Position numbers and translations under genes: made by a program | Source: Amia ocellicauda | Taxonomy: Eukaryota; Chordata; Actinopteri; Amiiformes; Amiidae | Direction of reading: 5' to 3' | Assembly (NCBI RefSeq): GCF_036373705.1 | Contig: NC_089851.1 | Span: 53,117,812-53,181,811 of the forward strand | Length of the DNA: 64,000 nucleotides | Notes under the pieces: model-generated | What the model saw: only the letters and a program-made list of their open reading frames with translations | What the model was told of the DNA's origin: nothing | The model's database searches: none | Shown here: piece by piece, positions 53,347 to 62,197 of the stretch | Layout of the letters: the number at the start of each line of letters is the position of its first letter | Position numbering within the stretch: position 1 is the stretch's first letter

Positions 53347-54293
53347 CTAGTTTAAATGATTCTCAATTTCACTGCACATACGCTCTCCCAATGCATTAGC
53401 CCCCCTTCTGTTTAGATGTAGACTGTCCATTTTGTACAGGTCCCATCTATCCCAGAAGAAAGACCAATGCTCTATAAACCTAAACCCCTCTTCCCTACAC
53501 CAAGCTTTCAACCATGTGTTAAACTTTCTAATCTCTGCCTGTCTCCCTGGCCTGGCACGTGGTAACGGAAGTATTTCAGAGAAAACTACCGTGGAGGTTC
53601 TGCTGTTTAGTTTTGTTCCTAACTCTTTAAATTTGTCTTGCAGAACCTCTGTCCTACCTTTTCCTATGCCATTGGTTCCAATGTAGACCATGACCAGTGG
53701 ATTCCCCCCGGCTTTGGCCAGTAGCCCGTCTACTAGTTTAGGGAGATCTGCAACCTGAGCACCAGGCAGGCAAGATACCATGCGGGTCTCCTTGTCACTA
53801 GAACACACTGTGTGATCTACACCTCAAGAATTGAGTCTCCTACTAGAACTACCTCTTTCTTCTGGGGGGGAGTGGGCACCATGGTGCTCTGGTGCTCAAC
53901 TGCCCCCCCATCACCCTCTGAGCTGTCACTGTCCAACTCTGTGTCCAGCAGTTGGAACCTGTTGAGCAATTCTAGCTCTTGGGGTGTCTCTAGGGGTTGT
54001 GCATGCCCTTTTCTGTGGTTACGACCTACTGTAACCCAGCAGTTCTCTACACTGTCCTGCTCTAAGGTCCCAACTCTCCTAGGTTTTGTAGTGCACACCA
54101 TCTCTCTCATGGGCTGATTGACCAATTCTTCTATATCCCTAATACAGCACAGATCGACAAGCTGAGCCTCAAGATCACGAACCTTGATCTCTAGGATTTC
54201 AACCTGTTGACAACGTTCACAAATGAAACTTTCTTGGATGAGTTCATGCAGGAAGGCAATCATTCTGCAAATCTGACACTGTAGTGGCCACAT
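53347..54293 (-). pseudogene. CR1 ORF1 with SGNH/GDSL esterase domain, one frameshift
   Basis: The N-terminal part starts MWPLQCQICRMIAFLHELIQ with Cys pairs (CQIC and CERC) and a coiled-coil-like stretch VEILEIKVRDLEAQLVDL, then an acidic linker and VVLVGDSIL (esterase block I, nucleophile Ser). One lost base near 53825 shifts the frame. The rest continues with VYIGTNGIG, VVFSEILPLPRARPGRQAEI and YKMDSLHLNRRGANALGERM (the block V Asp and His). CR1-type ORF1 proteins with this esterase are known, and the N-terminal part is thought to bind RNA. Only one frameshift interrupts it, so it is relatively young. Confidence 0.85.
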
Positions 54294-54462
54294 GCTTCTA
54301 AATGTTAGTTTTTTTGTTTTTTTTTTTGTCTCTTGGTTCCTATTGCCTAGTCAACTGCCAAACTTTTGTCAGTGAGAAACAGCTGTTTAAGTAGTTTTTG
54401 TCTACCTACCCCCAATTCACACCTAACAGGCCACACCTGGCTCCTCCTGCAACAGAAAAGGT

Positions 54463-54480
54463 TGTGTGTGTGTGTGTATA
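54463..54480. repeat. (TG)n microsatellite
   Basis: About eight TG units ending in TATA, just beyond the CR1 leader. No other structure is seen. Confidence 0.85.
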
Positions 54481-54537
54481 CATTTCAGCGAGAAAGTGAA
54501 TTTAAATACATTTTTTTATTTGTTTGTTTAACAAAAG

Positions 54538-55386
54538 ACTGGTGTAGGAATTCCTCTCCTGAGCCCCGGTGAAGCTGCCCAGATGTCTGATGAAGATGAA
54601 GGTGTCAGCACTGCTGATGAGTCTGACAATGATGATGAGGACCCTGACCATGGCAGTGAGGATGAAAACAGCACCTCTGACATTGACGGGGGAGTTGGGC
54701 AATCAGCAGAAAGAGAGGTAACTATAAAGGCCCTAGAAACTTCTATAGTCATGTGCTTATTTACTTAGAGACTCATTTCAGTTTTAAGTGTTATTTTCTT
54801 TTCTCTTCATTAGAATAATGGTGGCCCTGACACCAGTGACATTGATTCCTCTGCCGGCTCTTTAAGACCCAGAACAAGACTGACCATTGCATGCTTCTGT
54901 TCTTGCCTTGCTAGAACCCACAAGAGTTTTGATTCAGACAGTGAAGGTGGGAGATATAATTGTAAATACCAGGATGAGCATGTTAGACTGGTGATGAGAC
55001 ATACTGTAAAGGCCAGTGTCGCCCTTGTGTTAAAACATTGTATAGGCCGTGAATTAGTTGATAAATGTGAAGCCTGTCTGATAGGAGACCCCAGCCAACT
55101 ACATCACATCTGTCTAACTTTAGATCATGAGCAAGGTAGTGTCTGGAGTAGTGTAGCTCTTATATGCGACAAAATAAGTGTCACAGATTTGCTAAACGTT
55201 TTGTTATGTGTTGCTCGTACCCTACGTGGAATGAGTATAAACAAGCAGACTGAGAAAGAAGTGAAAACTCTTTTGCATAGCCTAGAAACATGCGCTCTAC
55301 CTTCAAGATGGTTTAGTGACTTGTTAGAAAGTGTGGATGAGAAAGTAATGCAAATAGATAGTCTTATCATGTGTTTACAAACATAA
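54538..55386 (+). CDS. Unrecognised two-exon coding unit, acidic N-terminus and Cys/His motif
   Basis: A T-rich tract and acceptor AACAAAAG open an exon at 54538 that is in frame through ATG 54583 to a donor AGAGAG|GTAACT after 54717. The next acceptor TCTTCATTAG opens an exon at 54814 in the same phase, running without a stop to TAA at 55384-55386. An AATAAA overlaps the stop. Joined, the two exons give about 250 uninterrupted residues. The first exon is highly acidic (MSDEDEGVSTADESDNDDED). The second has a Cys/His cluster CEACLIGDPSQLHHICL and then an apparently helical domain. I do not recognise the family. It may be the end of a longer gene whose upstream exons were displaced, or a gene of the surrounding mobile element. 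Confidence 0.5.
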
Positions 55387-55460
55387 ATAAAATACTGTTT
55401 GTGTCTGCTCTGCTTTTCTGTATAATAAGACATTACATTTTAATTCCTATATTTTTTCAG

Positions 55461-55902
55461 AGAAAGAAAGCCCTGGGGACCTTGGAATTACGTTTACGTA
55501 TGTTTGAGGAATCTTGTCATCCTCACTCTAATAGCTTGAAAGATTGGTGATTTGTATGATACTGGTAATTCTGATGTGAAATCTCTAGTTGAGGATGTTG
55601 AGAAAACAGTGGAGGCACTTCCCAATGTGCTCAAGAGAATGCTGTATAAAGAGTCACCGCCTGGTGAATCTGCTTTTACAGCTGTCCAAAACGTTCTGCA
55701 GAGTTCTTTTGGAAATACTATTCCTATCATGACCAAACCCAATTTCTACACTGTGCTAGACAGAATAGCCATGATCAGTGTCACAGCCCTTGCCATTAAA
55801 CAAGTAGAGGGAGTTGCTAGTGCAGTACAATTCAGTTGTTTCTTCCTGGCTGCTGTAGGTGTTCGGGAGGCGGGGTCATTGGTCACCTGTGTCAGTATCT
55901 AA
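55461..55902 (+). CDS. Unrecognised coding segment with polyadenylation signal
   Basis: An acceptor ATTTTTTCAG at 55451-55460 is followed by a frame RKKALGTLELRLRMFEESCH that meets TGA at 55548-55550. A second frame starts at ATG 55552 and runs 116 codons: MYDTGNSDVKSLVEDVEKTV, then a helix-rich middle and a hydrophobic end VQFSCFFLAAVGVREAG. The two may be one protein split by a small indel. AATAAA at about 55959 lies 55 bp after the stop. No family is recognised. It directly follows the two-exon unit ending at 55386 and may be its partner or an alternative last exon. Confidence 0.4.
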
Positions 55903-55959
55903 TCTCACTGTCTACATCTGACCTGATGCCTTGTTATCATGTTTTAGAATTGTCACAAT

Positions 55960-56374
55960 AAAATACTGACATTGATGCATATTTTACAGAGTGTCATTTT
56001 TTGAATGTCTATACCTTTCTTTTTCTTTTATTTTGCTAACACTGTACCATCCCAAACCTAATCATAAAATATATAACATAAAAACATCACACTCACATCA
56101 CTAAACACAGTTTAAAATACTTTTTATTAAAACTTTTTTTTATTTTATATTGCCAACACCATATCATACCAAACCTAGTCATAAAACATATAACCTAAAA
56201 CAAATAATAATACGTTTAACTGTTGTCAAGATGACCTGTGCCCTTTCCAAAATTACTGTCAGCCTAACAAGATGGCGGTCATCCTAACAAGATGGCTGAC
56301 TAGAGAGGGTCAAAGGGTAAACTTCGGGGGGTGGTAGGAAGGAGGAGATGGTTCCGGTTCAAAGGTTAACCGGG
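55960..56374. other. AT-rich then GC-rich noncoding sequence
   Basis: The first 250 bp are AT-rich with two related stretches (AATCATAAAATATATAAC and AGTCATAAAACATATAACC), suggesting a short imperfect duplication near 56060 and 56180. After 56220 come two copies of TCCTAACAAGATGGC-like sequence. No open frame is seen. Confidence 0.5.
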
Positions 56375-56466
56375 GGTAAGGAGGGGGCTTTGTGGCCCAT
56401 GGGGCATCTGGGTAAGGAGGGGGCTTCCTGGCCCATGAGGCATCTGGGTGAGGAGGGGCTTCCGGC
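56375..56466. repeat. 36-bp minisatellite, about 2.5 copies
   Basis: Units start GGTAAGGAGGGGGCTT and end CATCTG: 56375-56410, 56411-56446, and a partial third from 56447. It lies upstream of a Cys/His coding module. G-rich on +, with G-runs of 4-5. Confidence 0.85.
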
Positions 56467-56550
56467 TGTCACTTTGACATAAGCTGCCATTATCACTACT
56501 GAACAGATTGTTCAATAAATCATGGACAGCAGCAGCAGTAACTAATATGA

Positions 56551-56991
56551 CTAAAACATGTTTGGTTTCTACGGATGGTTCATCAGCAGGGAAAACTCAG
56601 GTTCTTCTACTGTTCCACAAAAGTGTTCAAATTGTATGGGTCTGAAGGTCTGACTGATTCAGGAATGCCTTTTGAGCAGTTTATTACAACCATGTATTTC
56701 CAGAGGGTGCTTGATGCCACAAAACAAAGAGTAGTGCAGAAGAATGAAAAGAAGAGGAAGCAGCCTGAACCCCACCCTGCTGGCTGACTGTGCCGCTTCT
56801 GCCAGCTACAATTACAACAGGGGCCAAACAGACCCCACGTCCATACAATGTTACCAGGAGTGGCTGGAAAATACATATACTGTCCGACCAAGGTGTCTGA
56901 ACATTACAAAAATCTGGGCATGACACAGGAGATAACATGGACAGAAATGCAATCCTCAGAGAGAGATTGGCAGAGAGAGAAAGGAAAATAA
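56551..56991 (+). pseudogene. Cys/His tail module of a transposon protein, with an internal stop
   Basis: One frame is open from 56551 (ATG at 56575) to TGA at 56785-56787, and the same frame then continues to TAA at 56989-56991. The first half has GKLRFFYCSTKVFKLYGSEG and ends in basic KNEKKRKQPEPHPAG. The second half has CRFCQLQLQQGPNRPHVHTM, then GVAGKYIYCPTKVSEHYKNL. CRFC...QGPN.PH and GKYIYCP are features I recall from the C-terminal ends of fish transposon-encoded proteins of the kind seen at 49.9-51.1 kb. The two halves look like duplicated modules. Either the single stop inactivates the protein or the first half is a complete product. Confidence 0.5.
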
Positions 56992-57111
56992 AATGGTTTG
57001 TCTTCCAGCAATAGCCCCCTCTGAGAGGATGATGAGGCAAAACCCACCTCAGAGGCACCCTACCATGGAGGACTAACAGGGCACCCACACCCCAAGGTCT
57101 GACGAGCCATG

Positions 57112-57750
57112 GCCTCCCAAGCGATATCCTTCTTGGTATGTGTGGTGCCCAGAACTGTACACAGTATTCCAGATGAGGTCTAACTAGTGCATTGTCTTAA
57201 CATTACTTCCCTTGTTTTAAATTCTACACTTTTGACAATATACCCTAACATTCTGTTTGCCTTTTTTATTGCTTCCCCACATTGCTTGGATGGAGAAAGT
57301 GAGGAGTCCACGTAGACTCCTAGGTCTTTCTCATGCATTACTTCATCTAGTTCTATTCCTTCCATTGTGTAATTATAGTGGACATTTGTGTTACCTGTAT
57401 GTAATACCTTGCATTTGTCCACATTGAATTTCATCTGCTAGGTGTCGGCACACAACTGAATATTATCTAAGTCCCTTTGAATAACCTGTGCTGCCGAGAT
57501 TGTATCTGCTGAGCCACCTATTTTACTATCATCTACAAATTTGACAAGTTTACTAACTATCCCAGAGTCTAGATCATTAATATAGATTAGAAAAAGCAAA
57601 GGCCCTAGTACTGATCCCTGTGGAACTCCACTAACAACCTCACTCCAGTTAGAAGCAACTCCTCTAATCGACACCCTCTGCTTCGTATACATCAACCAGT
57701 TCATAATCCATCTACTTACATTACCCTGAATGCCTACAGCTTCCAATTTG
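57112..57750 (-). pseudogene. CR1 reverse-transcriptase fragment
   Basis: The minus strand encodes SGVPQGSVLGPLLFLIYIND (RT block 4), then KLVKFVDDSKI, where FVDD replaces the usual FADD catalytic motif. After that come VIQRDLDNIQLCADT, a stop in place of Trp, and MKFNVDKCKVLHTGN, EKDLGVYVD and GYIVKSVEFKTREVMLRQ. A small deletion follows, after which NALVRPHLEYCVQFWAPHI is readable in another frame. Both ends are truncated. It is the same family as the 5' piece at 52.6-54.4 kb, but it lies on the wrong side to be its simple continuation, so it is probably a separate copy. Confidence 0.85.
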
Positions 57751-57865
57751 ACGTGTGAACAGAGAGCTCCTGCGATATTTCAATTTTTTTCAGCAAACGT
57801 TATTTTCTTGTTTTTATTTTAAGCGATGAACTGCAGTATATTATGTGTATTATTGTTTTAAAACC

Positions 57866-58462
57866 ATGTCTAAACAAAAAGGCAAGAAGGGGCCAGCGAT
57901 GGAGGCGACTCAACCCGATTCGGATTCAGGCATGACTGGGGCTGGCAATCCCTCACCAGAAAGTGGCGGAGACCTGGCCTTTCTTGTCGCAGCGGTGAGC
58001 AAAATACAGAGCTCCATAGAATCGTTTTGATCTGAAATGCGTGAGGCTATTGCTACTCTTAAGGGCACTCGTATGGCAGCCGACTGCAGGAGGTAGAGAG
58101 GTCTCTGAGCGACATATCTGACAGGGTGACGGAAGCCTCTTGCAGCGGCCTTTCTGCAGAGAATGAGATGCTCAAATGGAAAGTAAAGGATTTAGGTGGA
58201 AGGGGACGGAGGAACAACCTGTGTGTTGTTGGTGTAGTGAAAGGAGTGGAGGGTCGTGATCCTACTACTTTCCTGTCGTAGTTCTTTGTTGATATCATTG
58301 GGAAGAATAAGTCGGACTCCCTGCCTGTTCTGGATCGTGCTCACCGATCGATAATGCCAAGACCTAGGGAAGGAGACAGGCCCCGTCCCATTATTCTTAG
58401 GGTGCACTACTTCCAGGTTAAGGAGTAGATTCAACGGCTATCGAGAGAGCTATCGAAGGGAG
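57866..58462 (+). pseudogene. L1/Tx1-type LINE ORF1, broken
   Basis: Starts MSKQKGKKGPAMEATQPDSD. After a TGA at IESF*SEMREAIATLKGT, other frames give LQEVERSLSDISDRVTEA, LKWKVKDLGGRGRRNNLCVV and LDRAHRSIMPRPREGDRPRP, then PIILRVHYFQVKE. These match the coiled coil and RNA-binding domain of L1-type ORF1 (Transposase_22 type). Several stops and frameshifts are present. The sequence ends at QRLSRELSKGD, where a Tc1 fragment begins at about 58463. Confidence 0.8.
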
Positions 58463-58890
58463 ATTATGACCACTGACAGGTGAAGTGATTAACACTGATA
58501 ATCTAGTTATCATGGCACCTGTCAGTGGGTGGGATATATTAGGCAGCAAGTGAACATTTTGTCCTCAAAGTTGATGTGTTAGAAGCAGGAAAAATGGGCA
58601 AGCATAAGGATCTGAGCGACTTTGACAAGGGCCAAATTGGCTAGACGACTGGGTCAGAGCATCTCCAAAACAGCAGCTCATGTGGGGTGTTCCTGGTCTG
58701 CAGTGGTCAGTACCTATCAAAAGTGGTCCTAGGAAGGAAAAGTAGTGAACCGGCGACAGGGTTATGGGTCAGCCAATGCTCATTGAAGCACATGGGGAGC
58801 GAAGGCTGGCCTGTGTGGTCCAATCCAACAGATGAGCTACTGTAGCTCAAATTGCTGACAAAGTTAATTCTGGTTCTGATAGAAAGGTGT
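58463..58890 (+). mobile_element. Tc1-like family 1, 5' half
   Basis: TATGACCACTGACAGGTGAA through the leader, then a transposase start ATGGGCAAGCATAAGGATCT at about 58592 and a decayed N-terminal half that ends at GATAGAAAGGTGTTACATAT. It is the same family as the element at 48719-49507, in the opposite orientation. Several indels remove the reading frame (for example the bases of VMARRLGQ at 58640). It begins without the outermost terminal bases and has no right end. Confidence 0.87.
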
Positions 58891-59899
58891 TACATATTGT
58901 TTACTTTTAGACAATAAGCTACTCCCTTCTGTTAACTCTTGCATTTATGATAGTATAGTAATATCTGATCAAGCCCCTTTTGAATTAACGCTTCTATAAT
59001 CAATCTCCACCTTGGGGTCCTTGGCAATTTAATTCTCAATTTAATTCCCTATTATAAGTTTATTATTTTGCAGATAGGTCTGTTCCTACATATCAACACT
59101 ATCCCAGTCATCTCCAATTCCACACTATGGGAGACCCTGAGAATTTACCTGCATGGAAAAATAATTTCATACGTTGCTCAAACTAATAAACAGCAATCAC
59201 AGCTCCCACACCTGACCTCTATAAGGATCGATTAACTCTGCAGACTGAATTCAAATTCTTGTCTATCAAGCAGGCTGAACATCTACTATATAAGTCCTGC
59301 CATACTATGTATGAACATGGGGACAAAGCCTGTAAAATCCTGGCTCATCAATTGCGTCAGTCTGTAGCTGCCAATTTAATTACTGAGATTCGCACGCATA
59401 CTGGCTCAACCACTGTGGATCAGCAAGAAATACATGGATTTAGGGTCTTTTATTCCACTCTATACACTTCTGATTTCCCTTCTGTACAATTCTTTTTTGA
59501 TAACTTAGATATTCCTGTAATTAATCCCGAATCTAAAGCAAGCTTAAAACAGCCTCTTTCTCTTGAAGAGGGCAATTCAGTCAATGCAGAGTGGTAAGTC
59601 TCCAGGTCCAGACTGGTTTCCAGTGGAATTTTATTAAAAAATCTGCCCTCAACTTGCCCCTTTGCTCAGTTCTGCATTTTTAAAATCCTTCACTTCTTTG
59701 TCCCTACCTCCAACCTATGTCAAGCATCTATTTAATTGTTATTAAAAAAGGACAAGAACCCCTTGAACTGTGCTTCGTATCATCCCATCTCCCCTCTTAA
59801 CACAAATGTAAATATCCTTGCCAAGACTTTGGCACATCGGCTTGAGGCAGTCCTACCTTCAGTAATCTCGCTTGACCAAACAGGGTTAATACATTGATT
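58891..59899 (+). pseudogene. L1/Tx1-type LINE ORF2 fragment
   Basis: Frames in sequence read LLLDNKLLPSV and IYDSIVISDQAPFELTL (end of the endonuclease, with its SDQ or SDH motif). Next come an open stretch 59259-59596 with HGDKACKILAHQLRQS and ITEIRTHTGSTTVDQQEIHG, then SGKSPGPD-like sequence in another frame (59585-59615). The last part reads LLLKKDKNPLNCASYHPIS and KTLAHRLEAVLPSVISLDQT, the first reverse-transcriptase blocks. The catalytic YADD part is not present. With the ORF1 piece at 57.87 kb, it may be one LINE interrupted by the Tc1 fragment. Confidence 0.78.
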
Positions 59900-60398
59900 A
59901 ATGATGTGTGCGTTATATATACTTACACCTGGAAAAGCAAAGTATATCACTAAGGGGCAAATAGCAGCAATTCGTTTTTACTAATGCACCTGACCGAGTA
60001 TGTCAATTTTTTCGGGTATAGCTCACACAGGAAACTTCTCATGTTCATCCTTTCAACGTTACAGCAAAGACCAAGCGATTCTGCACAGTTCAGTATATAA
60101 CATGTCACCATAAATTACGATTTCACTGAGAGAGAAGAGGACACCCCTCGAGTGAAGTCATTCACTCGTGGTGGCACTCGATTTCAGTTTGAAATGACTT
60201 TATATTCAAATTATATTTTTAGTTTCGCTTTAATTTTCTCTTGTACTTCTTCCCTGTTTCTCTACAGCTTAAACAATCCCTCAATATAAACACATCTCAG
60301 TTCACAGTATTTGTATTTGCATGCAGAAGTCTTTGTGTGTTTGAACGAATACTTTCCACTCTAATACTGTACTGTTGCAAGTGACTGATTGTGACTTA
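59900..60398. other. AT-rich sequence without a recognised feature
   Basis: No open frame or known element end is seen. The composition is ordinary AT-rich intergenic sequence. Confidence 0.5.
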
Positions 60399-60728
60399 GG
60401 GCAGGATTAAATCAAAAATGTTTGCGCTGCGAGTCGCTTGCAGAAGCATTAGCAGCATGACTGCGAGTGGAAATTGCGCTGCTAAACTATCGTGGTATTA
60501 AATCTGACCCCATTTGCGCCGCAAAACGACCTTCTCTCAGCTCCTTTCTGGCACAATGAGAGAGAATAAAACACAACTTTCACACAGCCGCTACTACAAC
60601 ACTACACCACTATACTCTTTCATGTTTAGTTAGATGCTACTCTCGTCTAATTTTTAAAGTAACTCCCATGATGTACAGTTGTGTAGTTTGCTATTAGCGG
60701 CTGGTTAAAGTTGTAGTTAATCCCGCCC
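60399..60728. mobile_element. Diverged Harbinger-type MITE-like element
   Basis: The left end GGGCAGGATTAAATC and the right end, whose reverse complement is GGGCGGGATTAACTAC, are inverted. The right half shares TAGTTTGCTATTAGCGG with the MITE at 51265-51445. A TTA precedes the left end but is not repeated on the right. The interior is enriched in GCGCTGCGAG-like motifs. It is a relative or nested derivative of the shorter MITE. Confidence 0.5.
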
Positions 60729-61755
60729 AACAATACATTGGGAGTGGTTACATTTTCGCTGCATTAAATCAAGAAAATATCTGCGAGAAAACACCCTGAA
60801 AATGCTCTCGCAGTCTAAAGCCTCTCGCGGTTAAGGCACAGTGAAGAGAAAGCGCAGCTCCGGCTTTATTCACAGTGCGGCTCTGTGTCAGTGAAATAAC
60901 TGTGTACAATGCGATAATAATACATTAGATGTTGCGCCCAACATCTACATAAACGAAATGTTGCTTATTATTCGTGCACATAGAGAAAATATATATTTAT
61001 ATTGTTTTGTTCAGCAATGTGTCCGTGTTCGTTTTGTTTCGTTTTGGTTTCATTACTTGTTTATTCTGCTCTTGCTTTCTTCCTTTCATGTCTTAACAAT
61101 TGATTCCTTCTTATCAGATCTTTCATGGGAAAAGTGCTACTATCAAGTGTATATACACTATCAAGTGTATATTACATCTCACTCGTACTCACTACAATGA
61201 TGTATATTAAGCCTATACCCTATGTTACGGGGGTGTTTCCATGTTTGATACATTTGGATACACGGATTGAATGTGGATTGTGATTGATGCATTTTGTAGC
61301 TGATGTTGGACAGTACAGTATTTCTACAGTTCACGCATCTCTCTCTACAGGCTGCTCGGTGCTTCTCACTGACAGTTATAGGGGCTGGAAAACGGTGTTT
61401 CTACAGACGCATAATGGGGGGCAGTTTGGACGCTGTTCTCCGTTGCTTCGTACGTCTTTGATCGTAATATTTTTAGGGGGGCTGAAGCCCCACTGAATAG
61501 GGTCTAGCGACGCCCGTGGGCTATATGTATATTTGGGAATGGAGGCGACTTTTAAGACACAAACACTACATCGAATTACACTGTCAGCAGCTGTATAATT
61601 GCTATTATGAATATGTACACAAAAAGGTAAAGCATCTGGAGACGTCTGGATGACATTTATAGAATATTGTTACAGGCATATATGGTTGTATAACTTGCAA
61701 GCCAGTACACATATAAGTGTGTGACGTTTAGGCACTGCACGTTGGGTGCAAAAAC
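60729..61755. other. Unassigned sequence, possible hAT-type 3' end
   Basis: Open frames at 60958-61200 and 61284-61496 are short and show no family signature. GGGGGGCTGAAGCCCC (61475-61490), with TCTAGCGACGCCCGTGGG after it (61504-61521), resembles the end of fish hAT-type non-autonomous elements. I found no matching left end. Nothing else can be supported. Confidence 0.3.
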
Positions 61756-61783
61756 CCCCACACACACACAAAAAAATAATAAT

Positions 61784-61830
<47 letters not shown>
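61756..61830. repeat. Compound microsatellite (CA)n, (AAT)n, (TA)n
   Basis: CACACACA, an A-run, five AAT units and about 20 TA units. It ends at the TA target site of the Tc1 element, which shows that the element inserted into a TA run. Confidence 0.92.
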
Positions 61831-61833
<3 letters not shown>

Positions 61834-62058
61834 TGAGGGAAAAAAGTATTTGATCCCCTGCTGATTTTGTACGTTTGCCTACTGACAAAGAAATGATCAG
61901 TCTATAATTTTAATGGTAGGTGTATTTTAACAGTGAGAGACAGAAAAACAACAAAAGAATCCTGAAAACCGCATTTCAAAAAAGTTATAAATTGATTTGC
62001 ATGTTAATGAGGGAAATAAGTATTTGATCCCCTATCAATCAGCAAGATTTCTGGCTCC

Positions 62059-62155
62059 CAGGTGTCTTTTATACAGGTAACGAGCTGAGATTAGGAGCAC
62101 TCTCTTAAAGGGAGAGCTTCTAATCTCAGCTCGTTACCTGTATAAAAGACACCTG
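62059..62155. repeat. 97-bp palindrome upstream of Tc1 transposase
   Basis: The same structure as at 51741-51837: two 48-nt arms around one base, with TATAAAAG pointing outward on each strand. Here the central part carries three further mismatches (CTCTCTT/GGAGAGCTTC). It lies at the inner edge of the left terminal repeat, about 43 bp before the transposase ATG. Confidence 0.9.
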
Positions 62156-62197
62156 TCCACAGAAGCAATCAATAAATCAGATTCCAAACTCTCCACC

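Larger units (their letters stand above)
52599..54450 (-). mobile_element. CR1-type LINE, 5' part
   Basis: On the minus strand the order is a 5' leader with a T-rich tract (54300-54450), ORF1 (54293-53347) and the start of ORF2 (53254 to about 52606). The reverse transcriptase and 3' end are absent because the element stops at a junction with a truncated Tc1 copy at about 52598. The coding content, an esterase-bearing ORF1 and an APE-type endonuclease, is that of CR1/L3 elements. Confidence 0.85.

Noticed and set aside
53432-54117. Plus-strand open frames across the CR1 region
   Set aside because: They are shadows of the clearly recognisable minus-strand ORF1 with its esterase motifs.
61670-61888. 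Minus-strand frame with a YIYIYIY run
   Set aside because: It is a translation of the (TA)n microsatellite beside the Tc1 end.
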